Origin: Postechiella sp039985655
GTDB taxonomy: Bacteria; Bacteroidota; Bacteroidia; Flavobacteriales; Flavobacteriaceae
Reading direction: 5' to 3'
Length of the DNA: 64,000 nt
Assembly (NCBI GenBank): GCA_039985655.1
Contig: JBDWSF010000014.1
Coordinates: 248,001 to 312,000, forward strand
Made by a program: the position numbers and the translations under genes. This document shows positions 16,252 through 25,593 of this stretch, in pieces. A model generated the notes under the pieces. The model was not told the DNA's origin. It saw nothing but the letters and a program-made list of their open reading frames with translations, and did not search any database. The first letter of the stretch is position 1. Every line of letters starts with the position of its first letter.

Positions 16252-16261
16252 CTAAGTTGCA
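16247..16261. promoter_or_regulatory. Candidate metal-regulator operator, perfect palindrome over the -33 box
   Basis: GCAACT-A-AGTTGC (16248-16260) is a perfect 6-1-6 inverted repeat and contains the TTG of the -33 box. A repressor bound here would block the polymerase. Size and symmetry fit Fur-family operators, so Zur is the natural candidate given the genes controlled. The regulator is not encoded in the window. Confidence 0.6.
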
Positions 16262-16270
16262 TTAATTTAT

Positions 16271-16504
16271 TTATAAATTAACCGTGTTTATGATGGTATC
16301 ATATTGCCCCTCCAAATCAACAAACAACACATCGAGCGGTAATCGGTTTTCAGATTCGGCTATTTCTAAAGCTAAATGCAACATAACCGTGCTATCTTTT
16401 CCTCCACTAAAGGCTAAATACAACTTAGGGAACGTATTAAAAATATCCAGTATACGGTTTTTGGCAGCGATATAGACATTTTCGTCTAAATAGTTTTTAG
16501 GCAT
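16271..16504 (-). pseudogene. Truncated PAPS-reductase-like (IbrA/DUF3440) gene
   Basis: Only 77 residues of a family that usually exceeds 400. The N-terminus (YLDENVYIAAKNRILDIFNTFPKLYLAFSGGKDSTVMLHLA) carries the SGGKDS PP-loop of adenosine nucleotide alpha-hydrolases and matches the start of phosphoadenosine phosphosulfate reductase family proteins of the IbrA type. Similarity ends at FVDLEGQY near 16316, 55 bases from the island-edge repeat, and a stop follows. The rest of the gene is not found on the other side of the island, so the break involved loss of DNA and not a simple insertion. Confidence 0.65.
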
Positions 16505-17325
16505 TTTTTTTATTAATGGTTTAAAAAATTCTTAATTTTATTCTAGTATTTGTTGTAAAAACCATGTAACGATTAAATTTTTGATCTATTATTAACGCTT
16601 ATTTTTTTGTTTAAAAACATGATTGGTTATCTCAATATAGACCAAGAACATTATCCAAAAAGATTCCATATTTAAAAAAAATATAGCCTATATGCTTTCG
16701 TAAATAGATTTTATTTTTTCTTGATTTATACAATGTTTTCAATCTTTGCCCAAGGCATTTTCTAAAAAAAGCATCTTCTCCAATTCTGTTAATCGAATAT
16801 CTATTAGCAGTAATACCTCTCTCTGGTATATTAAATTTAACCATAGGAATGGTACCAATTATCTATAACCATAGATGCTAATGTTGAGTTTAACGATGTA
16901 TTAACCGTAAATCCAAATCCTGCAATTTCATTGCAGCTACTTTAGTTTCTAGAAACCTTTTTCAACAACTTTGTCATCTCGTACTTGATGCGGAATCCAT
17001 TTTTTATAGGTGGATTGAAACAAATTCAGTACATGCCGCAGGAATGAACAATTGGTCATAGACTATGCTAAGGTTAAAAGGAATTTCATTCCTTACCCAA
17101 AACTATGGATTTAAAATCTATAGTGATTTATTTTCTTTGATGTATTAGTTATTTGCAAGTTTTAAGCCTTTTAAATATTATTATTAAAATAAAACTATAA
17201 ACAAAAAACACCCAACAATAAGTGCTGAATATTTATGTAAATGGGACGTAAGATGGAATTTTTGGGATATTGAAAAAGAAAAGATTCTGTCGCATTAATT
17301 TTTCTATAGCTTTTTTAAACAAAAA
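16505..17325. other. Low-density stretch with a decayed T9SS sorting-domain tail
   Basis: No intact gene is recognised. From about 16851 to 16945 the + strand reads EWYQLSITIDANVEFNDV then LTVNPNPAISLQLL and a stop; NPNPAIS is the hallmark of a type A T9SS sorting domain, so this is probably the stump of an exported-protein gene. A weak minus frame at 16632-16844 shows no family features. The stretch around 16970-17050 resembles short intergenic repeats ending in GGAATCC/GGAATGA. Confidence 0.4.
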
Positions 17326-17357
17326 AATCCAAATAGATACTACTACCTATTTGGATT
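17326..17357 (-). terminator. Terminator of the CotH-domain gene
   Basis: AATCCAAATAG (17326-17336) pairs with CTATTTGGATT (17347-17357); on the minus strand the stem is followed by seven T. It lies 113 bases beyond the stop at 17470. Confidence 0.75.
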
Positions 17358-17469
17358 CTTATTTTGCCCCACCCAAAATTGCGAAACGGCAATTCCGACC
17401 TCCCCAAAGGGGAAGTGAAATCGGAAACCCCGACGCAGAGCATCGAGGAATTATTCAGATTAAAGGATA

Positions 17470-20400
17470 CTATTTTTTTATTATTTTTTTTGTTTGAATT
17501 TCTCCATCGGTACTTTCTATTTTTAAAATATACATGCCAGAAGGTAAACGGCTCGCATCTAACTCACTGCTAGTGGTACTTACTAATTCTTTTCCTACTA
17601 TACTATAAAGTTTGGCGTGTTTTAATTCTACACCAGATGTTGTAATAATATTTAATATATTGGTTACAGGATTAGGGCTTACACTTACAGCATCACTAAA
17701 CACCTTATTATTAACAGATAAAGTGCAATTAGAAACATAAGCAGAACCTGGAGATCCCTTAAAACACCCCTTAAACCAAGCTGATGGATCACTAAGATCT
17801 TGCGTATATTGAAGTAACTCTAATGTTCGTCCAGTATCATCTTCATTCAATGGCCAAGGGGCATCGTCTGAATATTTAACTTCTACTACCAATTCATTAT
17901 TGGCATTGTATAATCTAATAGCGTCATCGGAGCCCAAGCCAAAATCAAAACCTCCTACCATATTCGTGACAGATGTGCCGTAAATTTGAGCGAAGTCATC
18001 TGTGTATCTGGCTACCACTAAATAGCTATCTGGCTGGATTTCAACTTCTTCTTCAGGTTCAAATTTATAACGATGATCATCATCATTATCTAAAAAATAC
18101 CAGTCATCTAAACTTATTGTACTTGACGTTCCATTATATATTTCAAACCAATCTGTTGTCTCAAAACCGTCACCGTCTTTATAGTTTATTTCAGTTATAG
18201 TCACCTCTGTGAATGGTTCTGAAGATATTTCATCAAATTCTGCTATAAAACTTACTTCGGCTGATGCCCCTAAATCATCAACAGTAAAATCACTTTTGGT
18301 CAGGTCTGTAATCAAATCATTATTCTGCCATTTAACAAATTGATAACCAGGGTTTGGAATCGCCTCAATAGTTATTGGAACATCACTAAAATAATCACCA
18401 TCCCAAGGATAGCTTTCTGGTGTTATAGTGCTAATTTTAATGGTTCCAGAACCGACAACATCCAGACTCACCTCAACATCATTATTTAAACTGTAATGTT
18501 CTCGTAAGTGTTGGCGAAGATAACCTTCTCTATCACTCAGTTCTTCATTAAAATCTTCATGGTTTGGTGTAAAAGTAGATACATTACCCCCCCACCTTTC
18601 ATAATAAGCTGGGATTTCAAGCAAGGCTTCGTCATATATTTCGGTTTCTATTTTACTTAATTCTTCATAAGCGTAACTTGTATTCATTAAATCGCACAGA
18701 CGATTAATAAAACGGTATTTATAATCATCGTTTTGCATTAACATGTACCAGTAACCTGATGCATGCCAATTAGTTCCTAAGTTATTCATATATTCTATTT
18801 GGTCAAAGGTAGGACGGGTCGCTAAACGTGTATTGGTAGTATTAGTTGGCAAAAACGACCATTCTAAATCTATTATGGCAAATTGCCAGCGCATATTTGA
18901 ACCTACGCATCGCCAAGCTTTCATGTTATTATAAGGCCAATCTTTATTGGTCATCCAAGTTTGGGCTGCCATATAATCGGTGTAATTATCTAAATCGAGA
19001 AATTCTCCAACGTCTTCTAAATAAGTAGCACTTGAAGTATCCATTTCTAAAAACCTGTTATAATCCTCAAAAAATGGATCTACAGAGCCTTCAGTTGCCA
19101 AAACTGTTTCTGATTGCTTAAAGGCACTAATTCCTACCAGATCCAATGAATCTGTATCCATGTTATAATTACTCTCTAAATAATCGGCGTTTATTTTTTC
19201 TCGTCCTTCATACATACCATAATACTCCCCATTAATAAATACAACAATAGGGCGGTATTCTGAATAAAAATTATTCGTGCCTTTTCCCATGCCTCTTACC
19301 TGGGCAGCATCCTTGTATAATAAATCTAAATATCGATTGCTACCATTTCTCAAGTAAAGTGATGCATAATTATCGCGATTAGGTCGATTGGGGTGAAAAC
19401 TATATTCTAAATCACCATCTCCATAAATACCGTTTCCTGGTTCTATACGAAAAGAAGTCTGAGGTTGATTTCGACTTCCACCGAAGCCACCATCTACTTG
19501 AATGCCTGCTTTTTGCTGAAATTCCAATCTACCATTCTCATCAAAATACTCGATGTAGCAAGGCTTGTTCCATGATTCCCATACATTGGTAAAAATCCCG
19601 TCATCATCATCAAATAAGTTACTGTTATCGGTTGTTACAGATAAAACTGGAACGGAAAATTTTTCATTAATAATAATATAAGTATTCGTATTTACAGGAC
19701 TGGGCAATTTAGCTACGGTACCAGTACTAAATGCCCTTGCATTAATAGTTGTTGAGTTTGTTAGTATTATAGGTGTACCATTGTATAGTGTTGATGTTAT
19801 AGTAGGTTCAGAGCCATCTAATGTATATCTTACTTCAGAAAGCGTACTCGATGTGGTAATGGATACGTTGATTGTATTAGTATGATGGTACCCAGCAGGA
19901 ATGCTAAACGAAGGCGTCTCTTCGTACCCCTCCAAATAAGCTATTGCAGTATCGTTAGTAGTTCCGGGTGTTGCATCTTCAAAAAAGGCAAGTTCAGTTG
20001 AACCGTCTTTTTCTCTTCCCACGGAGAAATTTAATGTTTGAATGTCTACCTCCATAGAGTCAATCAATACCTGAGAATCGTTATATAAATAAACAGTTTC
20101 TCCTTCGCTAGAAATCTTAAAATTAGTATGTAATTCTGTATCTCCATAAATACCAACCCATTCTGGAGACTCCGAAAAATAAGAATTATCATCATTAAAG
20201 GAAAATGAGAGATATGGGGAAAGGCTTAAATCTGAGGATGTATCTAAAAAATTATGTACTTCAATAGAGAATACATTTTCGCCCTCTTCTAAAGCAGAGG
20301 CAAATATATTGGGATCAATTACAAATCCTTCTGGGTTTTCTCCATTTAGCGCGATTGCCTCATGATTGCCTGTGGCTATACTGTTCCAAGTAGGTGTACC

Positions 20401-21069
20401 TGCTATATTGCTTCTACAAATTTCAATCCCATTAATATAAGCAACAAATCCGTCATCATAATCTACATGACATATTCCTGAAACTAATGCATCTAAATCG
20501 GTAACTGTAAAACTCTTTCTTATATAAGTAACTAAAGTTCCCTCAGGTAAAGTTGTAGTATCGTCACCATCGCCATATCCAAACCCTGCCGGACCTGTAC
20601 TCCATGACGAAGCATCAAAGTCTAATGTATTCCAATCGGCTGGAACATTTGCATCTGGAATAATATAGCTAAAATCATCTGATGGAAGTATAGCCGATTC
20701 CCATTTTGATCCATGCTCTATAGCTCTATCTTTCCCTGAAGCAAATATCAATACATGGGATTCTGGTGGCATTTCTAAATCGGGAAAAACCCACTTGGTA
20801 ACTTTAGAATTATTATCTGTAATAGACCAATCTTTAATATTTACAGCATTTTCGCTTGGATTAAATAATTCAATCCAATCTTCATTTTCATTGTCCTCAT
20901 CAAATATTTGATCTAAATTTTTATTAGATGCTTCATTAATTAGTATTTGAGAATTTCCAAGAAAACCAAGTGCTATAAAAAAAACTAATGCTATAATTTT
21001 AATTTGAGTCAAATTAAAAAGCCCAGTCAATTTAAGGTTAAATACCATATGTATTGTTTTAAGAATCAA
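17470..21069 (-). CDS. Large T9SS-exported CotH-kinase/lamin-tail protein
   Basis: A 1199-residue secreted multidomain protein. In order: signal peptide (ending GNSQ at ~41; ATG at 21048 is an alternative start), lamin-tail domain (~42-115, WIELFNPS), a sugar-binding-like beta domain (~135-290), a chitobiase C-terminal-type domain (~385-470, VRYTLDGSEP), a CotH-like kinase domain (~490-850, with KAGIQVDGG, QVRGMGKG and YYGMYEGREKINADYL), an InlB-B-like domain (~863-925), a second lamin-tail domain (~955-1070), and a type A T9SS sorting domain (~1125-1199, VSPNPVTN to the KKIIKK end). CotH proteins phosphorylate extracellular proteins in spore formers; in Bacteroidota the function is unknown. 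Probably cell-surface attached or released. Confidence 0.88.
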   Translation of the reverse strand: MILKTIHMVFNLKLTGLFNLTQIKIIALVFFIALGFLGNSQILINEASNKNLDQIFDEDNENEDWIELFNPSENAVNIKDWSITDNNSKVTKWVFPDLEMPPESHVLIFASGKDRAIEHGSKWESAILPSDDFSYIIPDANVPADWNTLDFDASSWSTGPAGFGYGDGDDTTTLPEGTLVTYIRKSFTVTDLDALVSGICHVDYDDGFVAYINGIEICRSNIAGTPTWNSIATGNHEAIALNGENPEGFVIDPNIFASALEEGENVFSIEVHNFLDTSSDLSLSPYLSFSFNDDNSYFSESPEWVGIYGDTELHTNFKISSEGETVYLYNDSQVLIDSMEVDIQTLNFSVGREKDGSTELAFFEDATPGTTNDTAIAYLEGYEETPSFSIPAGYHHTNTINVSITTSSTLSEVRYTLDGSEPTITSTLYNGTPIILTNSTTINARAFSTGTVAKLPSPVNTNTYIIINEKFSVPVLSVTTDNSNLFDDDDGIFTNVWESWNKPCYIEYFDENGRLEFQQKAGIQVDGGFGGSRNQPQTSFRIEPGNGIYGDGDLEYSFHPNRPNRDNYASLYLRNGSNRYLDLLYKDAAQVRGMGKGTNNFYSEYRPIVVFINGEYYGMYEGREKINADYLESNYNMDTDSLDLVGISAFKQSETVLATEGSVDPFFEDYNRFLEMDTSSATYLEDVGEFLDLDNYTDYMAAQTWMTNKDWPYNNMKAWRCVGSNMRWQFAIIDLEWSFLPTNTTNTRLATRPTFDQIEYMNNLGTNWHASGYWYMLMQNDDYKYRFINRLCDLMNTSYAYEELSKIETEIYDEALLEIPAYYERWGGNVSTFTPNHEDFNEELSDREGYLRQHLREHYSLNNDVEVSLDVVGSGTIKISTITPESYPWDGDYFSDVPITIEAIPNPGYQFVKWQNNDLITDLTKSDFTVDDLGASAEVSFIAEFDEISSEPFTEVTITEINYKDGDGFETTDWFEIYNGTSSTISLDDWYFLDNDDDHRYKFEPEEEVEIQPDSYLVVARYTDDFAQIYGTSVTNMVGGFDFGLGSDDAIRLYNANNELVVEVKYSDDAPWPLNEDDTGRTLELLQYTQDLSDPSAWFKGCFKGSPGSAYVSNCTLSVNNKVFSDAVSVSPNPVTNILNIITTSGVELKHAKLYSIVGKELVSTTSSELDASRLPSGMYILKIESTDGEIQTKKIIKK

Positions 21070-21263
21070 TTGAATTGTAATAACATTAATATTAATACAA
21101 GTTTCGTTTTTTCACACAAATAATACTAAAAAAAGTGCTTAAACCCCTCAAAATTGGGACGAGGAAAGAGTTAGGTGTTATTTATGACATTAGAAACCTA
21201 CAAATTTCATTAAAATAGAAAAGGACTTAAGAATTGTGTTTTTATCGATAATTTTCAATAAAA

Positions 21264-21292
21264 AAACCCAAACCGTGTTTTAGTTTGGGTTT
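21264..21292 (-). terminator. Terminator of the LamG/DUF285 gene
   Basis: AAACCCAAAC (21264-21273) pairs with GTTTGGGTTT (21283-21292), followed on the minus strand by a T run. A near-identical stem ends the leucine-rich repeat gene at 27989-28022, matching the likeness of the two proteins' C-termini. Confidence 0.8.
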
Positions 21293-21349
21293 TATAGAAA
21301 GCAATGTTACTATTATTTATTCATGAAAACAAAATATTAACTAAGTGCA

Positions 21350-24094
21350 TCATTGCTTAACTATTTTTTTTATGGCTATTTGTCCTTCTGTATTTTCTAT
21401 TTTTAAAATATACAATCCGGAAGGTAAGTTGTTAGTATCTATATTAGTACTCGTAGTGCTTAATACTTGTTTACCCATTATAGAATAAACTGATGCACTT
21501 TTTAACTCAAAACCAGCAGGACTATTAATAGTTAATAAACTCGTTACCGGATTAGGGCTTACGCTTAAAGATTTATTAAAAACTTCATTATTAATAGATA
21601 GTGCTGGACATTCTGTAACTTCTGTTCCATTAATGATCCAGCCTTTAGCCTCAAGATCAAGGACTGCATCTGCAGCTGAATCATCATAATCACCAACGTC
21701 GAGAGTAAATTCGTCTCCAGATCCAGATGCTGTATCTTCATTATCTCCCCACCCCGTAAGAATGTCGGTATAGTTGCTACAATCCATGCTTGTATCTGTA
21801 AACATGCCAGCTATATTCAACACGTTCTCCAATTTCCAAAGGTCCAGGTTTTGGTTGAAATCATCGGCTCCTTTAAACATGTTATCTACATATTCCACTT
21901 GCGTCACAACCCACCCACGAATGTCTTGGTTGAAAGCATTGGCTTCATGGAACATATGGCCCATATTAGTTACCTTGCTCACATTCCAATTTCCAAGGTC
22001 GCCGTTAAAAGCACTGGCACCATTGAAAAGAGAGTACATAGCTTCCACATTGCTCACATCCCAATCCCAATCGCTATTCTCTTCTGCCTCCAAAGAAGTG
22101 GCACCAGCGAACATGTGATGCATATTAGTCACATCATCCAAAATCGGGGTATCCTCAGCCGTTACGGTCAGGTTGGTACATCCATAAAAAGCATTAGCCA
22201 TACTTTGCCATTGTATACTACCCCACTGTGTTACTTCTGTTATCTTGTCCTTGTCCCCGCCATTGTTAAAAGAAATGGCTGGGAAATCTCCGATAATGGA
22301 GACGGTTTTATCCCCTGCAGTTTCGTAGGTATGGGTATGGGTAGCGCTTCCGGTCTGATTATACTCGATTTTGTCGCCCCAATCTACGAAATAGGCGTAA
22401 TTATAACCAGTGTTGATAGGTATAGTAATTTCTAAATCTGTATTATCAACCGTCCAAGTGGTAATAAAATATTCAGATTCAATATCAGCACTACAAATAC
22501 CTTCATCTTTTTTAGTAATTGTCCATGACAGATTATCATATGCGTTCTCAACATTAAAATAGTCAGGTACAGCGATACTAATACCAGATGGGGTATTCGC
22601 ATTATTTGCCCAACCTATAAGAGAAAGGCTAGTGTTAAGACAACTTATAGGAGCCAAATCTGATAGATTATTATTATCTTGTCTTCCGAATATATTATCA
22701 GATTGAGAATCACCATTAGAATTAAGAGCAGCGCTACTAAAGTCCCAACTGTCAATATTTGCATCGAAATTAGAGTTCTCAAACATTAGTGAAAATGCTT
22801 CCACATTACTCACGTCCCAACTGTTAAAATCGGTGTTTTGCCCAGTAACTCCGCTACTGCGAAACGCGCCCCACATAAATTCTACAGCGTTCAAATTAGG
22901 GGTGTCGCTAGCAACTACGTCTATATTGGCACACCCTTCAAAGGCATCTGCCATACTTTCCCATTCTATAAAGCCCCACTGTTCTACGGTACGTATTTTT
23001 TTTGCGTTGGCGGTTAATATATTTCCATCGTCAAAAGAAATGGCTGGGAAATCTCCACTAATGGTAACGGTATAGGTGCCTGCATTTAAATAATCATGAT
23101 CGGCGTCGCCATTTTCATTGGTGCTGTTACCATCTCCCCAATCTACGGTATAGTTGTAAGTGAAATTACCATAAAAACTATTGTTATTAATAGGTATAGT
23201 AATATCTAAACCTGTTGCATCATCAGTAACCGTCCAAGTGGTAATGAAAGTGCCTTGTTCCACGGTAGTATAATCTTCAATAGCACTTACAAAATTAGAA
23301 GTTTCACCAGTTAAGGTAAAATTCACTAATTCACCGTCATGACCATTCCCTGACGCATCCACTACCTCAGTTATTCCTGTGTTAGTACCACCACCAGTAC
23401 CTTCGTCAAAAGGATAGTAAGCCAATAAGTTACCAAAGTTATCTACGTTACCATCTAATGATTTTGAAATCATCTGCTCTCGAATCTCATTTTGAGTTTT
23501 TGCATAGTTCCAAATTCTTAACTCATCCATAGTACCTATAAAATCATGCTGATAAACACCACCATCACCTTGACCTCTAGCTTTATATGCACCTATGGTA
23601 AAGTAATCGGTCTCAAAATCGCTAGTATCAGAACCCTTTCCGCTATATGTTTCAACTCCATCAAGATATAAAAAAATATTATTGTCGGCTGAGTCATCAC
23701 CAGGATATGCTTTCCTAACAAAGGCAACATGATGCCATACATCATCATTTATGTTCACAGAAGAAGAATGAGAGCTATAGTTTTCACTCCATTCTGCGTA
23801 ATGAAGATGTTCATTAGAAATATTAAACTCATACGCATACACATTACCAGTCCCACCAGTCGAACTTGCTATACAATACCTGTCATCTGCTAAATCTGGG
23901 TCTGTTATATTTATTTTTACCCATAGTTCTAAGGTAAATTCATCATTATTCCCTTTAGGTAAAGAAAAATACTCTCCTATTATATATGGAGCCATATCAA
24001 AATTTAAAGCGTTGTCGTTTTGAGCAACAGCAGATATGCATACTAAGGTTAAGAGAAGTATGCTTAATTTTTTTAAATAGTTTTTTTGTTTCAT
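21350..24094 (-). CDS. T9SS-exported LamG/PKD/DUF285 (BspA-like) surface protein
   Basis: A 914-residue exported protein. Signal peptide 1-25 (ending AVAQ), a LamG/concanavalin A-type domain (~30-230, FTLELWVK, DGVETYSG, IGTMDELRIWNYA), then two units, each a PKD-like beta domain (starting near 283 and 546, both TTWTV...VDWGD) followed by DUF285-type repeats (SWDVSNVEAFSLMFEN, NWNVSKVTNMGHMFHEANAFNQDI), and a T9SS type A sorting domain (~840-914). DUF285 repeats occur in bacterial surface proteins that may bind hosts or polymers. The sorting domain is close to those of the proteins at 17470 and 26629, suggesting duplication of tails. Confidence 0.85.
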   Translation of the reverse strand: MKQKNYLKKLSILLLTLVCISAVAQNDNALNFDMAPYIIGEYFSLPKGNNDEFTLELWVKINITDPDLADDRYCIASSTGGTGNVYAYEFNISNEHLHYAEWSENYSSHSSSVNINDDVWHHVAFVRKAYPGDDSADNNIFLYLDGVETYSGKGSDTSDFETDYFTIGAYKARGQGDGGVYQHDFIGTMDELRIWNYAKTQNEIREQMISKSLDGNVDNFGNLLAYYPFDEGTGGGTNTGITEVVDASGNGHDGELVNFTLTGETSNFVSAIEDYTTVEQGTFITTWTVTDDATGLDITIPINNNSFYGNFTYNYTVDWGDGNSTNENGDADHDYLNAGTYTVTISGDFPAISFDDGNILTANAKKIRTVEQWGFIEWESMADAFEGCANIDVVASDTPNLNAVEFMWGAFRSSGVTGQNTDFNSWDVSNVEAFSLMFENSNFDANIDSWDFSSAALNSNGDSQSDNIFGRQDNNNLSDLAPISCLNTSLSLIGWANNANTPSGISIAVPDYFNVENAYDNLSWTITKKDEGICSADIESEYFITTWTVDNTDLEITIPINTGYNYAYFVDWGDKIEYNQTGSATHTHTYETAGDKTVSIIGDFPAISFNNGGDKDKITEVTQWGSIQWQSMANAFYGCTNLTVTAEDTPILDDVTNMHHMFAGATSLEAEENSDWDWDVSNVEAMYSLFNGASAFNGDLGNWNVSKVTNMGHMFHEANAFNQDIRGWVVTQVEYVDNMFKGADDFNQNLDLWKLENVLNIAGMFTDTSMDCSNYTDILTGWGDNEDTASGSGDEFTLDVGDYDDSAADAVLDLEAKGWIINGTEVTECPALSINNEVFNKSLSVSPNPVTSLLTINSPAGFELKSASVYSIMGKQVLSTTSTNIDTNNLPSGLYILKIENTEGQIAIKKIVKQ

Positions 24095-24731
24095 AAATAA
24101 AGTGTTTTTTATTAAAGTTTAAATATTATTAAGAAACAAAGGATTAAAATAATAGATACTACCTCAAAAAAATGTGCTGAAGAAAGCTTAACTAGGGATG
24201 AAATATATCTTTTTTGGGATTTTAACAATTTAATTTTCAATCTTTAATCCCTGGTCATCAATTTTCAATAAAAGGTATTAAACCACTAGGAAATCCCTGT
24301 AATTAATAATAACCTATCATATAACTAACTGGCAAAGGCGGGGATAGTTGGTTTCAAGAAATTCTTTATTTGAAGTTCAAATTGTAGGTAATCCTGTTAT
24401 TCCATTTTCAACCTAAAATCACCCATTAAAATTTGCTCTTTTTCGCTTATACTTTAACATAAAATGTAGCCGTAACTAAGGATATAACTGCATTTTATTT
24501 GAGCCATTCTAAATGAGAATTGGTATAACTGATGCTTTAAAATAAAATCAATCAATTACAAAATATAATCAATATTGAAAATAAACGTTTTATATCTATA
24601 TTGTTGGAGTTATAATGACCTCAAAGTCGGGAGGCTTTGTGAAGTGGGGTTTTAATTTTGCCCACATTTATAAAAATAATCTAATTTATAGTTATACTTG
24701 ATCATCTTTCAAAAGACTATCAAGAGTATCA
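24095..24731. other. Gene-free stretch between the LamG gene and the XRE gene
   Basis: No open frame with family features. Short self-complementary stretches are present (AAAATG near 24460 against CATTTT near 24490) but none ends in a clear T run. Confidence 0.4.
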
Positions 24732-24977
24732 TTAAATTGCTTTTTCTGGAAAAAAATCTTTTATAGAACAATCAAATATTTTGGCAATTTCATTTAGAAT
24801 GGAGATATTGTATTTTGCTTTTTTTGATGGGGCTTCAATATGGGCTATATATGAACTATTTTTACCTAATTTATTTGATAGTTCCTCTTGAGTAATATTC
24901 CGAGCTTCCCTCTCTTCTCTAACTTGGAAAATTACATATTTCTCTATTTCTAATAAGTTATCTTTCGACATATACAA
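24732..24977 (-). CDS. XRE-family helix-turn-helix regulator
   Basis: An 81-residue single-domain DNA-binding protein. Residues ~17-73 form the five-helix Cro/C1 fold: RNITQEELSNKLGKNSSYIAHIEAPSKKAKYNISILNEIAKIFDCSIKDFF holds the Q-E-LS recognition pattern and the closing D-FF. The start is ATG at 24977 or, two codons later, 24971. It is divergent from the candidate RNA at 25082 with about 65 bases between its start and that promoter's -33 box, so self-regulation or control of the RNA is possible. No toxin partner is adjacent. Target unknown. Confidence 0.8.
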   Translation of the reverse strand: MYMSKDNLLEIEKYVIFQVREEREARNITQEELSNKLGKNSSYIAHIEAPSKKAKYNISILNEIAKIFDCSIKDFFPEKAI

Positions 24978-25041
24978 ATTCAGTCATTTTTTTTCAACTT
25001 ATCAATGGACTATATACCATTATTTATTTTAATTTTATATA

Positions 25042-25075
25042 TTTGAATAAGAATTACATTATTAATGTAATTTTG
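25042..25075 (+). promoter_or_regulatory. Promoter of the candidate structured RNA
   Basis: TTTG (25042-25045) and TAATTTTG (25068-25075) with a 22-base spacer fit the Bacteroidota promoter pattern at both boxes. Transcription should start near 25082 and run rightwards into the structured region. Confidence 0.6.
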
Positions 25076-25081
25076 CGATTC

Positions 25082-25250
25082 TTCAAATCAAAATATTGAA
25101 GCATTCGCTTTGAATTTCGTCTTAGAAAACTGGTAATTTTAAAGGAACGAAATGATAAGTAAGATGCTCACGTCTATGGGCGTGGGCTCACTTATTGTTC
25201 CTCGGTATACCAGTACCTCTAAGGCAGTAAGCTGAGTTCCACGCCTTTTT
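25082..25250 (+). ncRNA. Candidate freestanding structured RNA, about 170 nt, with two alternative folds
   Basis: No reading frame, but dense pairing between a good promoter and a T5 tail. Fold A is one long arm: GGAAC (25144-25148) with GTTCC (25197-25201), ATAAGT (25155-25160) with ACTTAT (25190-25195), and GCTCACG (25166-25172) with CGTGGGC (25181-25187). Fold B is a terminator stem: GGCGTGG (25179-25185) plus CTCA (25187-25190) with TGAG (25233-25236) plus CCACGCC (25239-25245), followed by TTTTT. The folds share CGTGGGC and exclude each other. A 3' module contains the self-complementary GGTATACC. I do not recognise the family; flavobacterial RNA motifs, 6S and small SRP RNA should be tested. 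Confidence 0.55.
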
Positions 25251-25593
25251 GTATATATACATTAGGTTTTTAATGAGATGACCACCTCTTTTTAAAGGAA
25301 CTTGAACTCTATAGAACATTATAAAACAAGCATTTATAACTTTAAATAGTTATGCGCTATTTTTTATTTAAAGTGGACTTGTGATGAGCAATCACAAGGA
25401 TAAAGGAACATCTAAAAACCGAATCCATGAAAAAAACCAAAGTTAATTATTCACGGGACATTTTGATTTTAACACACAATGCCCTTTCAAATTCCCTAAC
25501 GCTATTAATTAATCAAACATCTCTTAAAGAAAACGTAAAAAAACATTGTAAACACCCCAGAGGATAAACCCGAAAACACCTTAATTTAAAATT
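25251..25593 (+). other. Region between the RNA and the sigma gene, with a hairpin and a possible short ORF
   Basis: An 8-base perfect hairpin joins CTTGTGAT (25378-25385) and ATCACAAG (25391-25398). A possible 46-codon frame at 25427-25567 starts MKKTKVNYSRDILILTHN; I recognise no family, and it may only be a leader. It ends 26 bases before the sigma gene start. Confidence 0.3.

Noticed and set aside
16632..16844. 70-codon minus-strand frame
   Set aside because: Basic and without motif, in a decayed region; no ribosome site, partner or family-like pattern, so chance is likely.
21851..22435. 194-codon + strand frame opposite the LamG/DUF285 gene
   Set aside because: It mirrors the regular DUF285 repeats on the other strand, which keep the complement open by composition.
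25140..25250. Structured RNA considered as a riboswitch for the sigma gene
   Set aside because: It ends in its own terminator 343 bases before the sigma start, with no continuous leader, so a separate RNA is more likely.
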